From JAFGRU01 sp963665915 (GTDB lineage: Bacteria; Desulfobacterota; Desulfuromonadia; Desulfuromonadales; JAAYDE01): 64,000 nt of DNA. Under the pieces are notes generated by a model. That model was not told the origin of the DNA, searched no databases, and saw nothing but the letters and a program-made list of their open reading frames with translations. Every line of letters begins with the position of its first letter. Positions within the stretch are counted from its first letter, which is position 1. Below are positions 1 to 9,458 of this stretch, piece by piece. The stretch spans positions 186,001-250,000 of the forward strand of contig CAXXSG010000004.1 of assembly GCA_963665915.2 (NCBI GenBank), in the 5' to 3' direction. Position numbers and translations under genes: made by a program.

Positions 1-1222
1 AGGCCGGGTAGCGTTCGATCAGTTCCTTCTGAATGGGCGGATGGGGCTTGAACTCGAATACTTTAACTCCCGCAGCGAGAATGTCCTCCCGCTGTTTGCG
101 GTAACCGCTGAATGCCATCAGATTATCCGTCGCACCCAGGGAATTAGTGATAATCCGCACATCCACGCCACGCTTCACCATTTTGCGAAAAAGATCCAGA
201 GCCCCGTCGGGCAGGACAAGGTAAGGAGACTGAAGCAGGACGCTGCGTGAGGCTTCCTCCAGACATTTTACCAATGCCAGGGTGCTTGCACCGCCGCCGC
301 CGAGCCCCTCCTTACCGGAGTTCTTGCCAGGCGCATCATGGATGAACTGCGCTTCGGTCCAGACCATATTTTCCAGCAGCACCGGGAACCGTTGTGGCAG
401 ATCATGCAATGCCTGCCGAACCTGAGGCGCAAAATTTTCCGGTGAACGGGCATACTCATGCAGCTCCGCATAAATCCGCCGGATTCGTTTTTCGTCCACC
501 TGCTCTTTTTGCGACTTCAGTAGCTTCTCTATGGGGATGGCCAGGGAACTGGTCCAGAAATCTTCAAAATTACCCTTAATTTCCGGAATAACAGCACCGG
601 TGACCAGCAAATCCCTGTCGCGAAAATTGTATTTCTGGTCATAATCGAAATACTCGTCCGCCATATTGCGGCCGCCGGTGATAGCAAAGGACGAATCGAC
701 ACAGACGGTCTTGTCGTGCATACGCTGATTAGCGTTGCGGAAATCGGTGAGCAGGTTAAAAATCCGGCGAACCTTGGAAACCCCGGTTTTATGAACCGGG
801 TTGTAGATGCGGATGTGGATTTTGGGATGGGCAGCCAGAGCGATCAGGCTTTCAGACGGAGCATCGATCAACAGATCATCGACAATGACCCGCACCCTCA
901 CCCCGCGCTCTGCAGCACGCAAGAGGGCTTCGGCGGCAAGAATGCCGACATTGTCGGTACTCCAGATAAAATATTGAATATCGATGGTCTCTTTGGCCCA
1001 GTCGGCCAGCCAGGCCCGGGCCAGAAGCGACTCCTCGCCCTTTTCCAGGACATACACCCCGGTTTCAGAGTTTTCTTGCAGTACTTTGGTCCATAACGGG
1101 TCGAGGTTGCCTCCTCGGCAATCAGGCACACTCACCAGAGGAGCGAGATTCACTATCAAAAACAACCATGTAAAAACACAGGCCCTAAATCTAGGCACAT
1201 TGAATGAATAAACATCGAACAT
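1..1222 (-). CDS. Phospholipase D / cardiolipin synthase family protein (ClsC-like), partial
   Basis: The reading frame is open from an ATG at 1222 to the left window edge, so the C-terminal part is missing. The translation has a hydrophobic N-terminus (about residues 14-30), then a PLD domain with YFIWSTDNVG and, further on, the HxKxxxxD motif MHDKTVCVD followed by GGRNMADEYFDYD. That pairing is typical of the ClsC/YmdC branch of cardiolipin synthases, which transfer phosphatidyl groups at the inner membrane. The second HKD motif would lie outside the window. The ATG at 1222 is preceded by a purine-rich GGAAGAA that sits very close, so the start is tentative. A generic PLD-type hydrolase is the alternative. 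Confidence 0.8.
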   Translation of the reverse strand, partial: MFDVYSFNVPRFRACVFTWLFLIVNLAPLVSVPDCRGGNLDPLWTKVLQENSETGVYVLEKGEESLLARAWLADWAKETIDIQYFIWSTDNVGILAAEALLRAAERGVRVRVIVDDLLIDAPSESLIALAAHPKIHIRIYNPVHKTGVSKVRRIFNLLTDFRNANQRMHDKTVCVDSSFAITGGRNMADEYFDYDQKYNFRDRDLLVTGAVIPEIKGNFEDFWTSSLAIPIEKLLKSQKEQVDEKRIRRIYAELHEYARSPENFAPQVRQALHDLPQRFPVLLENMVWTEAQFIHDAPGKNSGKEGLGGGGASTLALVKCLEEASRSVLLQSPYLVLPDGALDLFRKMVKRGVDVRIITNSLGATDNLMAFSGYRKQREDILAAGVKVFEFKPHPPIQKELIERYPA

Positions 1223-1331
1223 TTCTTCCAGAAACGGGGTTGGAATTCTTTATTCCGGCCTCGCTTTTATCCTCTCCAAAAGGCGAATTGTAAAAACGAC
1301 AAACCTCTATTCGTCTCTTTCCGGGAAACGT

Positions 1332-3077
1332 TCAGGGTCGTTGCACAGAGGTGTAGACATCGGTGGTCACGTGCCCTTTGCCGGTGTAGGTCCGGCTTCC
1401 GATAGCTTTATACATGGAAAACCCGTCCAACAAGGGGTTAAGTACCAATTCGACAACTTTTTGAGCCTTTTCGCCTTTGTCCGGCTGAGTGGCACCCATC
1501 CAGGCCATGCCCCAGGATATAATATCGCGGCTTTTGGCAATCATCCCTTCCACATTCAAATAAGAGATCTGATTATTCGCCGCGGCCAGACCCTTATCAA
1601 CCGCTTTGAAGTTTGCATGGCCACGAAGGTCTCCTTTTTCGGGAGAATCCAGCATGGATTCAAGGAGACGCTTGTTTACGGCGATAGTACAAAAACCGTT
1701 TTTACACATATAGGCCGGGCTCAGATCCGCCCCCAGAGGCAAGGCAACAAACTTGATTTCAGCACCGTTATGAGATGCTTTTTGAAGTGGCATGCCAAAC
1801 TGATTCGCCAGGTTTCGGATTGCCTGCTCAACCGTTTCCGGCTGTCGGGTTTCAACCAGCAAAGCCAGTTCAGGAATGGGGAACATGCCATTGGTATTGA
1901 CATCGTTTATCAGAAAACCCACTTGGGAGCCGAACGCCGCCAGAAATTGCTCCAGCTCAACACCCACATTCCGGGAAAATTCCTGTTTGATCTGTTCAGC
2001 TTTTTCCGGACTGATTTCCGGGTTTTTCAAAAATTCTTGCCAATAAAAATTTAGATCAAGGTTGTTCTGCCAGCTATACACAAGCACTTCGGCCGGCGCA
2101 TATTTGAGTGTGGGATTATCTCCCGGTTTCACGCTGAATGCCTCTGCCAGGGCCGGCGACAACCGACTGGGGTCAAAGCTGACAACAACCTTGCTTTGGA
2201 CCAGGGAGCCGCCGTTGTCGTAGCAAGCCAGGTTGACCGTTTCAATACCTTGCATTTCCTCGAGCTGCCTTTTGAGTACCACCATATCAGGCTCTTTTTC
2301 AGCCTGGACGCTGACCGCTCTTTGGGCTGTATTCAATAAATAGTGCAAATCGCCGAAAAGGATCAAATCCGTTTCCCCAGCTTTGAACAAATCAGCACAA
2401 TGGGCATTATAGGCCTTGGACTGAAGCAGGGATGACGCTGCGTCCAACGACTGATCCAGGCAGCGCTGCACGAGAGCAACTGACATTCCGGCAATCAACA
2501 GCCCGTCTGCAAGGGCGTAATATACAGGCAGATCATTTTCGAGAGTAAACTGCTTGATCTCCCACTGTTTGTAAACCTGGCTCTGAATCTCCAGCTGAGT
2601 TGTAAACATGCTGTTCAGACTCTCCAAAACACGAGCCGGTTGTCTGGGCCTGCCCACGATAACCATGGCATCGAGCAACTGCTGAATGTCGAATTCATCA
2701 ATTTTGTTGAAATCCAGGGACAGGGGCTGCACCGCCAGGGCTATCTCCTGACCAAACAGGATATCAAACCAAGCGCTGTCCAGCGTGTTTTGAATTTCCT
2801 TCTTAATCTGTATAATCTGGTTTTGATCTTCCGGAGAGAGCTCTATGAGATTCATTATGCCGGGAATATCCAATTTTGCCAGAGATTGTCCCATGCGGTC
2901 GGCTTTGAATCGTTCAATTTGCCGGGTCAATTCGCAAACCTTGATCATGCTGAACGTCTCTGCAGGAAGAACTGCTTCCATAGGAGCCAGCTTAACAGCC
3001 GACGGGGAAAAATAAAAGTAAGCCCCGCCTGCGGCAACCAAGCCGACAACAATCAAAATTAAAAGGTTCTTCTTCAT
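1332..3077 (-). CDS. Exported/anchored DUF3352-like protein
   Basis: This 581-residue protein begins with a signal or anchor segment (MKKNLLILIVVGLVAAGG) and continues as a long soluble domain without cysteine motifs. The pattern of internal repeats about being 'on' proteins (LPAETFSMIKV, then several FGSQVGFLIND-like strands) resembles DUF3352 family proteins, whose function is unknown. A start at 3089 (GTG) is possible, but that GTG forms part of a good ribosome binding site, GTGGAGG, placed correctly for the ATG at 3077, so I use 3077. It is probably periplasmic. The neighbours do not suggest a role. Confidence 0.65.
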   Translation of the reverse strand: MKKNLLILIVVGLVAAGGAYFYFSPSAVKLAPMEAVLPAETFSMIKVCELTRQIERFKADRMGQSLAKLDIPGIMNLIELSPEDQNQIIQIKKEIQNTLDSAWFDILFGQEIALAVQPLSLDFNKIDEFDIQQLLDAMVIVGRPRQPARVLESLNSMFTTQLEIQSQVYKQWEIKQFTLENDLPVYYALADGLLIAGMSVALVQRCLDQSLDAASSLLQSKAYNAHCADLFKAGETDLILFGDLHYLLNTAQRAVSVQAEKEPDMVVLKRQLEEMQGIETVNLACYDNGGSLVQSKVVVSFDPSRLSPALAEAFSVKPGDNPTLKYAPAEVLVYSWQNNLDLNFYWQEFLKNPEISPEKAEQIKQEFSRNVGVELEQFLAAFGSQVGFLINDVNTNGMFPIPELALLVETRQPETVEQAIRNLANQFGMPLQKASHNGAEIKFVALPLGADLSPAYMCKNGFCTIAVNKRLLESMLDSPEKGDLRGHANFKAVDKGLAAANNQISYLNVEGMIAKSRDIISWGMAWMGATQPDKGEKAQKVVELVLNPLLDGFSMYKAIGSRTYTGKGHVTTDVYTSVQRP

Positions 3078-3171
3078 CAAAACCTCCACTTCATTTTGAA
3101 AATTATATTCAACCCTACCTCAGTCATCCAGCTTTTCTTTTGGGGTCGGGCGGGTGCAAAAACATGGGTAC

Positions 3172-3338
3172 TAGGAGCCTGTCGGACTTAGGAATGAATC
3201 TATTGCGAAATCGGCAAATCGGACCATATCTCTGCAAATTTTCGACAAATAGCCCTGCTATTTGATCTCAAATTTGCAAAAATCTGTCCTCGCTTTCCCA
3301 TCTTCTCATTACGATCCACCAAATCCGACAGACTCCTA
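3172..3338 (+). repeat. Dispersed palindromic element, copy A (167 bp)
   Basis: It begins TAGGAGCCTGTCGGACTT and ends with the inverted form ATCCGACAGACTCCTA. Inside are nested inverted repeats: GCAAATTT/AAATTTGC around CAAATAGC-CCT-GCTATTTG. Related copies lie at 16430, 17297, 18370 and 21422. The last three bases, read on the minus strand, are the TAG stop codon of the protease gene next door. No coding capacity is apparent. It looks like a non-autonomous mobile element (MITE-like) or a REP/BIME-type repeat. Confidence 0.85.
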
Positions 3339-4520
3339 GGGTGAGATTTTTTCCGAAAACTCGTCCCAGACATCCTGGATCGAGATTGCAAAACCGATCC
3401 CCTCGGTGTTCCTGAGAATTGCAGTATTGACGCCAAGTACCTGGCCCTCCTCATCGACCAACGGGCCGCCGCTGTTACCGGGGTTGATCGGCGCGTCGGT
3501 CTGGATGAGCATACCGTTTTCCTGATAACTACGATAGCCTGATATAATCCCGGCGGTTACCGTATGCCGCAAACCCGACGGATTACCGATGGTGTAGACT
3601 TTCGCACCAGGACTGAGTTTTTGAAAGTTCGGCTGGATCGGTGACTGGGACGGGCCGTCCAGCGTTAACATGGCGAGGTCGAAGTCGTCGCTGCACTCAA
3701 TGTCGTAGACACTGAACTCCTGACCGTCAAGCAGCATGACCTTAATAGCCGCCGGGTTCGAATATTCTATAATGCGCCGCTGTTCCTGTAACTTCCAGTA
3801 AAGCGTGTCGTATTTGTTGTACTGCACTTGCCTGGCCCTTATAGCGTTGCTGATCTGTTCGCGAAGCACATCATCGGTCACACTTTCAAGCCGCTCTTTT
3901 AGGGTCCTGATATTCTTCTTCTCCTTGTTAAGAACGCGCTCGAGCTGCTCAATTTTGCCTCGAAAGCTTCTCAATTCGTCCCGATCGAACTTAATGACAT
4001 GCTTGTTGGTGATTATATGCCCGCTGTCATCGACGAAAAAGCCGGAGCCACCCCCCCAGGGGGTTTTGATGTAAACGGTGGCACTGCGCGCGGCCTCGAT
4101 CGGGTTGCCGGGCAAAAGGTCGATTGAAACAGAATTGTCACCCTCGTACGAGGTGGTCTGCACAGGTTCATAAAGTTGCTCCTCCAGGGCATAGGATTTC
4201 TGAAAATCCATGTCAGGGTCCGAATCCTGCTGACCGGGCGCAACCTGTTGAGTTTCAGGCTGCCGGGTAGGCCCACCGAAATAGAGCTTACCGGCCATCA
4301 GTCCCAACGCCACTGCCAGGGCGACAATAATCAAGGTCTTGGTGTAACCTTCTCCGGCCCGTTCGGGTGCCGTTTTGGTGGCCAAATCGGTAACAGAGGC
4401 AGTTTGCGAGCTTGGTTCGGGGGCGCTTTCCTTGCGTTCGGCATACCTGGCAAAAATGATCCCGCAGGCTTCACAAACCTCGGATTGCGCCTGCGAAAAT
4501 CCACATTTCGGGCATTGCAT
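3336..4520 (-). CDS. Membrane-anchored trypsin-like serine protease (S1C) with N-terminal zinc ribbon
   Basis: A 394-residue protein with three parts. Residues 3-19 hold a cytoplasmic zinc ribbon (CPKC...CEAC). Residues about 62-80 form one transmembrane segment. From about 145 there is a DegP-like protease domain with the triad His174 (TNKHVI), Asp281 (DDFDLAML) and Ser350 (NPGNSGGP). No PDZ domain follows. Unusually, residues about 178-250 are a charged coiled-coil-like stretch inserted between the His and Asp strands. The start is supported by AAGGAGGG eight bases upstream. The TAG stop is the terminal triplet of repeat copy A, so the original C-terminus may have differed. It probably acts in the periplasm on misfolded or regulatory substrates. 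Confidence 0.88.
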   Translation of the reverse strand: MQCPKCGFSQAQSEVCEACGIIFARYAERKESAPEPSSQTASVTDLATKTAPERAGEGYTKTLIIVALAVALGLMAGKLYFGGPTRQPETQQVAPGQQDSDPDMDFQKSYALEEQLYEPVQTTSYEGDNSVSIDLLPGNPIEAARSATVYIKTPWGGGSGFFVDDSGHIITNKHVIKFDRDELRSFRGKIEQLERVLNKEKKNIRTLKERLESVTDDVLREQISNAIRARQVQYNKYDTLYWKLQEQRRIIEYSNPAAIKVMLLDGQEFSVYDIECSDDFDLAMLTLDGPSQSPIQPNFQKLSPGAKVYTIGNPSGLRHTVTAGIISGYRSYQENGMLIQTDAPINPGNSGGPLVDEEGQVLGVNTAILRNTEGIGFAISIQDVWDEFSEKISP

Positions 4521-4856
4521 GTAGACCCTCCTTTGTCGTTTGGCAGGTGGAAGAGATCATTTGACATGCAACATGCGTGCACATCCAGAGGGCATTACCG
4601 TCGGCACTCATGGCGAATGGACACCTTACTGCACTGGCAAAAGCACCGAGTCAAATCAGCTAGACTATGCCACAGGACGAATCACATTTTTCACTTAAGG
4701 GGATAAAATTAATACTAAAAACAAATAAAGGATAAAAACAAACGTGGAGCGCGGTAAGAGAATATAACCCTGAAGCCCAAGTTTCACTTCACTTTTCGGC
4801 TTTCGGATTAGATAAAAATTGGGTTTTCCGATGCTACTTGGCATCAACAAAAAGAA

Positions 4857-4878
4857 GGGGAAAACTAGCGTTTTCCCC
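4857..4878 (-). terminator. Rho-independent terminator after the PEP-CTERM gene
   Basis: A nine-base-pair stem, GGGGAAAAC with GTTTTCCCC, and a four-base loop. On the minus strand it is followed by CTTCTTTTTG. It lies about 35 bases past the stop of the gene at 4912-5652. The rest of 4521-4911 shows nothing else I can support. Confidence 0.8.
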
Positions 4879-4911
4879 TTTCCTGAAGTTATTGAGGCGT
4901 AGGTAAATCTA

Positions 4912-5652
4912 TTATTTTTTTACGAAGCGACGATATCCAACTAGCCCTACCAAGCCACAACCAAGCAGAATGAAGGTACCGGGCTCGGGCACTGGAGCTG
5001 GACCTGGAGCTGTAGTGATTTGCCCATAAAGAAAAATGGCGTTGTTCCCAAGCTCGGGAGAACTAAATTCACTCAATATATTCTCTGAATCAGATCCAAA
5101 ACCGAGAAGCTCCAAGGTATAGTCGATTCCATCGATATTAAAAGTTTCCGGAGAAAAGCTGCTGGAGAAGGAAATAATGTCGTTGTTTGCAGGATCACTA
5201 TAGGGTGAAGCAGTATTTGGAGTTTCATTGATCAGAAAATCGAAATTAAAAGTCGCAGTCAGACCCGGGTCACTGAAGTTCAGGTTTATGGACAATTGGG
5301 TGGAGGACGCTGAGGATCCTGACCTTATCGGCTGGTTGAAATGAACAAGTTGGCCGATTTCGAAAGCTTCACCGAAGTCAAAGTTCATATCCGGTGGCGC
5401 CGCGCCAGTAAAGCCTAAACCACTCTGGCCGTATCCCGCCCTAGTGCCCCATCTCACCTGGTCTTGATCTCCATTGCCATAGCCTACAGATACGGAATCC
5501 GGATATTTTACGTATGTCCCACCAACGGTGTTACTCCAATCACCATCAACGGTGCTCAGAGTCAAGGCCTGAACAGGTGAACAGAGCAGCGCGACGGCCA
5601 AAACGATTGCCGCGGTAAGGAATAAGGTCTTTCTACCTTTATTTATATTCAT
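4912..5652 (-). CDS. PEP-CTERM sorting domain protein
   Basis: A 246-residue secreted protein. It has an N-terminal signal peptide (residues about 1-29, ending PVQA), a beta-rich body without known catalytic motifs, and a C-terminal sorting tail: a Pro-rich PGPAPVPEPGT, a hydrophobic helix, then GYRRFVKK. That tail is the PEP-CTERM signal, known to be recognised by exosortase and linked to exopolysaccharide export. No exosortase gene is in the window. The start has AAGGAG nine to ten bases upstream. A sigma-54-type promoter precedes it and a terminator follows it, so it is probably transcribed alone. Confidence 0.9.
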   Translation of the reverse strand: MNINKGRKTLFLTAAIVLAVALLCSPVQALTLSTVDGDWSNTVGGTYVKYPDSVSVGYGNGDQDQVRWGTRAGYGQSGLGFTGAAPPDMNFDFGEAFEIGQLVHFNQPIRSGSSASSTQLSINLNFSDPGLTATFNFDFLINETPNTASPYSDPANNDIISFSSSFSPETFNIDGIDYTLELLGFGSDSENILSEFSSPELGNNAIFLYGQITTAPGPAPVPEPGTFILLGCGLVGLVGYRRFVKK

Positions 5653-5710
5653 AAAATAATCTCCTTTCTCTTATATATATTTTTTTACTAAATTCAATTA
5701 TTAAATACCT

Positions 5711-5729
5711 TTGCATCACCATTGCCAAG
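5711..5729 (-). promoter_or_regulatory. Sigma-54-type (-24/-12) promoter for the PEP-CTERM gene
   Basis: On the minus strand the sequence reads TTGGCAATGGTGATGCA, with the invariant GG and GC separated by ten bases as sigma-54 promoters require. It would start transcription about 45-50 bases before the ATG at 5652. PEP-CTERM genes are known to be associated with sigma-54 and the PrsK/PrsR regulators, which makes the match more credible. No enhancer site was identified. Confidence 0.55.
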
Positions 5730-6110
5730 TTTGTAACATACTGTTTTTTCTATACTTATTCAACTCAAAAAGTTCATAAATTAAAGAGTGTAAAGTTAAT
5801 CGACATCTTAATAAGCCAAGTAATTTCTGTAACCATCTGAAACTATTAGTTTTTCAGATTTTTGCAGCTTTTTAGCTGACTATTTCTGTAATCTTTCCCG
5901 ACAATATTTCCTTCCAAAGGACACATCCGCTCGCCATTTTTGCCCTATTTTTCAACATCAACGCAAAACTGTAGCGCATATTTCAGATGAGAAGTTCTCA
6001 CAAGTATTCGAAACAACATTGTTTCTGCTTGTATTCCAAAGAAACTTGTCATATCGTGTAAAATTTTTCGACAAAAACTACTTCGCAAAAAGTCCATCTT
6101 CCGAACTGCA

Positions 6111-6146
6111 TTTTATCTCTCATTAAGCTTTTATCTCTCATTAAGC
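6111..6146. repeat. 18-bp tandem duplication
   Basis: TTTTATCTCTCATTAAGC occurs twice head to tail with no mismatch. It lies in the AT-rich spacer between the PEP-CTERM promoter and the icd terminator (5730-6211), where I see no gene. Confidence 0.9.
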
Positions 6147-6211
6147 TTATTAAAAATATTTTTCGGTATTACAGAACCACAGTCCGGTTTCTTTACAGAA
6201 AATCTAAAAAA

Positions 6212-6247
6212 AAAGCGGGGACGGAATTAACATTCCATCCCCGCTTT
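6212..6247 (-). terminator. Rho-independent terminator of icd
   Basis: A sixteen-base near-perfect stem (AAAGCGGGGACGGAAT with ATTCCATCCCCGCTTT) around TAAC. On the minus strand it is followed by a run of T. It starts about 40 bases beyond the icd stop codon. Confidence 0.9.
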
Positions 6248-6285
6248 CGTGGGTTAATGAGCTTGAAATAAATCGGCTTTATATT

Positions 6286-8517
6286 CTAGCTGAGAGCCGC
6301 CACGGCCGTGTTAAAGGTTGCACTGGGGCGCATGGCTTTGGAAGTTTTCTCAAAATCCGGGTTATAATAACCACCCAGATCGACCGGGTTTCCCTGGGCC
6401 CCGTTCAATTCATCGATGATCTTGGCTTCATTGGCCGCCAGTTGCTGAGCCAGCGGAGCAAAACGCGCCTGGATATCCTTGTCTTCGCTCTGCTCGGCCA
6501 ATGCCTGAGCCCAGTAGAGGGCCAGATAGAAGTGGCTGCCGCGATTGTCGAGTTCATGCACCTTGCGGGAGGGCGACTTGTTGCTCTCCAGGAACTGGCC
6601 GTTGGCCTTGTGCAAAGCCGCTGCAAAGGTCTTGGCCTTGGCATTGTCGAAAACCCGTCCCAGGTGTTCCAGCGATTCCGCCAGGGCTAGGAACTCACCC
6701 AGCGAATCCCATCTCAAATGCCCTTCTTCCTGGAACTGCTGAACATGTTTGGGCGCCGAACCGCCGGCGCCGGTCTCGAACAGGCCACCGCCGTTCATGA
6801 GAGGAACGATTGAGAGCATCTTGGCGCTGGTGCCGAGTTCAAGAATCGGGAAAAGGTCGGTATTGTAGTCACGCAGCACGTTGCCGGTAACGGAGATGGT
6901 GTCTTTTCCTTCCCGGATCCGCTTCAGGGAGAAACGGGTGGCTTCCACCGGGGACATGATCTGGATATCCAGGCCGCTGGTGTCGTGGTCGGCGAGGTAG
7001 AGGTTGACCTTCTCGATCAACTGCGCGTCATGGCCGCGGTTTTTGTCGAGCCAGAAAATCGCCGGGGTATCGGTGAGCCTGGCGCGGGTAACGGCCAGCT
7101 TGACCCAATCTTGAATCGGGGCGTCCTTGGTCTGGCAGCTGCGGTAGATGTCGCCTTCTTCCACACTCTGCTCGAGCAGGGTGGTTCCTGCTTCGTCCAC
7201 CACGCGAATGGCGCCGCCGCCGGGAGCCTCGAAGGTCTTGTCGTGGGAGCCGTACTCTTCCGCCTTTTTGGCCATCAGGCCGACGTTGGGAACACTCCCC
7301 ATGGTGGCCGGATTGAAGGCACCATGTTTTTTACAGTCATCAATGGTTTCCTGATAGACCCCTGCATAGCTGCCGTCGGGAATAACCGCCTTGGCATCGT
7401 GCAGTTCGCCGTCGGGTCCCCACATCTTGCCCGATTCGCGGATCATGGCCGGCATGGAAGCGTCGATAATGATGTCGCTGGGGACGTGCAGGTTGGTGAT
7501 CCCTTTGTCGGAATTGACCATGGCCAGCTCGGGGCGCTTGGCGTAGACAGCCTTGATGTCAGCTTCGATTTCCGCTTTTTGCGATTCCGGCAGGTTTTGA
7601 ATCTTGGCGTACAGATCGCCCATGCCGTAGTTGGGGCTGATCCCCATCTCGGCAAAAAGGGCGGCGTGTTTTTCAAAAACATCCTTGAAATACACGGAGA
7701 CGGCATGACCGAAAATGATGGGGTCGGAGATCTTCATCATCGTGGCCTTCATGTGTAGGGAAAAGAGAACACCCTTCTGCTTGGCATCCTGCATCTGCTC
7801 TTCAAGAAATTCCCGCAGGGCCTTCCGGCTCATAACGGTGGAATCGAGAACCTCGCCTTCCAGGAGAGGCAGCTTGTCTTTGAGAACCTTGGTGCTGCCG
7901 TCCTTTGCAACGAACTCGATGCGGGCATTACAATCCGCCGGAACAACGGTCGATTTTTCGTTGGCGCTGAAATCCCCCCCGCTCATATGCGCTACGTGAG
8001 TCTTGGAGTCAGAGCTCCAGGCGCCCATGCGGTGAGGGTTCTTCTTGGCAAATTCTTTTACCGCCACAGCCGCACGGCGATCCGAGTTCCCTTCCCGCAA
8101 TACCGGGTTAACAGCGCTTCCCAGGATCTTGGCATAACGGCCCTTGATCTCTTCTTCCTCGGCGCTTTTGGGCTCGGCCGGATAGTTCGGAAGATTATAC
8201 CCCTTGGCCTGGAGTTCCTTGATGGCAGCTGCCAACTGAGGGATGGAGGCGCTGATATTGGGAAGTTTGATGATATTGGCCTCTGGAGTCATAGCGAGCG
8301 CGCCCAGTTCGGCCAGGTCATCCGCTTGTTTCTGGGCAGCGGTGAGTTTTTCGGGGAAATTGGCGATAATCCGACCGGCCAGGGAAATGTCCCGGGTCTC
8401 GACTTCAATCCCGGAGCCCTTGGTATAGGCCTGAATGATGGGGAGAAGGGAATAAGTCGCCAACGCGGGTGCTTCATCAACCTTGGTGTAAATGATTTTG
8501 CCTGTTTGTTTGGTCAT
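6286..8517 (-). CDS. icd: Isocitrate dehydrogenase [NADP+], monomeric type
   Basis: A 743-residue protein matching the monomeric isocitrate dehydrogenase family over its whole length (family members are about 740 residues). It starts MTKQTGKIIYTKVDEAPA and contains the family stretches ASMPAMIRESGKMWGPDG and FWLDKNRGHDAQLI. It oxidises isocitrate to 2-oxoglutarate and makes NADPH in the TCA cycle. sucD lies 66 bases upstream on the same strand, so the two steps around 2-oxoglutarate are linked on the chromosome, although the 2-oxoglutarate oxidising enzyme is not here. A strong terminator follows. Confidence 0.96.
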   Translation of the reverse strand: MTKQTGKIIYTKVDEAPALATYSLLPIIQAYTKGSGIEVETRDISLAGRIIANFPEKLTAAQKQADDLAELGALAMTPEANIIKLPNISASIPQLAAAIKELQAKGYNLPNYPAEPKSAEEEEIKGRYAKILGSAVNPVLREGNSDRRAAVAVKEFAKKNPHRMGAWSSDSKTHVAHMSGGDFSANEKSTVVPADCNARIEFVAKDGSTKVLKDKLPLLEGEVLDSTVMSRKALREFLEEQMQDAKQKGVLFSLHMKATMMKISDPIIFGHAVSVYFKDVFEKHAALFAEMGISPNYGMGDLYAKIQNLPESQKAEIEADIKAVYAKRPELAMVNSDKGITNLHVPSDIIIDASMPAMIRESGKMWGPDGELHDAKAVIPDGSYAGVYQETIDDCKKHGAFNPATMGSVPNVGLMAKKAEEYGSHDKTFEAPGGGAIRVVDEAGTTLLEQSVEEGDIYRSCQTKDAPIQDWVKLAVTRARLTDTPAIFWLDKNRGHDAQLIEKVNLYLADHDTSGLDIQIMSPVEATRFSLKRIREGKDTISVTGNVLRDYNTDLFPILELGTSAKMLSIVPLMNGGGLFETGAGGSAPKHVQQFQEEGHLRWDSLGEFLALAESLEHLGRVFDNAKAKTFAAALHKANGQFLESNKSPSRKVHELDNRGSHFYLALYWAQALAEQSEDKDIQARFAPLAQQLAANEAKIIDELNGAQGNPVDLGGYYNPDFEKTSKAMRPSATFNTAVAALS

Positions 8518-8583
8518 AATTTTTCCTCACTTAAATTTTTTCGATAAAACAATTGAGTAACTCTATTTCCGATATAAATTAGA

Positions 8584-9456
8584 TCAAGGCGTATAAATCT
8601 CAAGCAGCGTTGCAGCCATGTCCGCAGGTGACTTGGCCACTTTTACGCCGCATTCTTCCAGGGTGGCGATCTTCTCCGCGGCGGTTCCTTTGCCCCCGGA
8701 GATGATAGCGCCGGCGTGACCCATGCGCTTGCCGGGGGGGGCGGTCTGACCGGCGATAAAAGCCGCAACCGGCTTGCTCATATTGTCACGGATGAAACGG
8801 GCCGCATCTTCCTCTGCCGTGCCGCCGATCTCGCCGATCATCAGCACCGCCTCTGTGGCGGGATCCTTTTCAAAAAGCTCCAGGACATCGATGAAGTTGG
8901 TTCCATTAACCGGGTCTCCACCCAGTCCGATGCATGTGGTCTGCCCCACCTTGCGGGTGGTGAGCTGCCAGACCACTTCGTAAGTCAGGGTCCCGCTGCG
9001 GGAAACCACCCCAACCGGTCCTGGGATATGAATATAGCCCGGCATGATACCGATCTTGCATTCTCCGGGAGTGATGATGCCGGGACAGTTGGGTCCGATC
9101 AGACGGGTCTTTTTCCCCTTCATGTAATGCTTGACTTTGACCATATCGAGGACCGGAATCCCCTCGGTGATGCAGATCACCAGCGGAATTTCAGCATCTA
9201 CCGCTTCCATGATGGCATCAGCGGCAAAGGGGGGCGGCACATAGATGACCGAAGCATTGGCGCCGGTTTCTTTGACTGCGTCCTCCACCGTATTGAAAAC
9301 CGGAACTCCTTCCACAATGGTTCCAGCCTTGCCGGGGGTAACTCCACCCACGACCTCGGTGCCATATTCCATGGCCGTCACGGTGTGAAACAAACCGTGG
9401 GAACCGGTGATCCCCTGGGTAATTACCTTGGTTTCCTTATTGACTAAAATACTCAT
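8584..9456 (-). CDS. sucD: Succinyl-CoA synthetase alpha subunit
   Basis: A 290-residue protein with the CoA-binding N-terminus (TQGITGSHGLFHT), the PNCPGIITPGE stretch and the phosphohistidine region (GHAGAIISGG). With the beta subunit it interconverts succinyl-CoA and succinate with nucleotide phosphorylation. An upstream TTG at 9462 is in frame, but it overlaps the sucC stop. The ATG at 9456 has GGGGGG at proper spacing and comes two bases after the sucC stop, so I chose 9456. It is surely co-transcribed with sucC. Confidence 0.96.
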   Translation of the reverse strand: MSILVNKETKVITQGITGSHGLFHTVTAMEYGTEVVGGVTPGKAGTIVEGVPVFNTVEDAVKETGANASVIYVPPPFAADAIMEAVDAEIPLVICITEGIPVLDMVKVKHYMKGKKTRLIGPNCPGIITPGECKIGIMPGYIHIPGPVGVVSRSGTLTYEVVWQLTTRKVGQTTCIGLGGDPVNGTNFIDVLELFEKDPATEAVLMIGEIGGTAEEDAARFIRDNMSKPVAAFIAGQTAPPGKRMGHAGAIISGGKGTAAEKIATLEECGVKVAKSPADMAATLLEIYTP

Positions 9457-9458
9457 GA

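Noticed and set aside
1341..2054. Plus-strand coding frame of 237 codons
   Set aside because: It lies opposite the DUF3352-like gene and has no ribosome binding site or family motif; it is a shadow of the minus-strand gene. The same holds for many long frames opposite icd, sucC, gcvPA, actB and the ABC gene.
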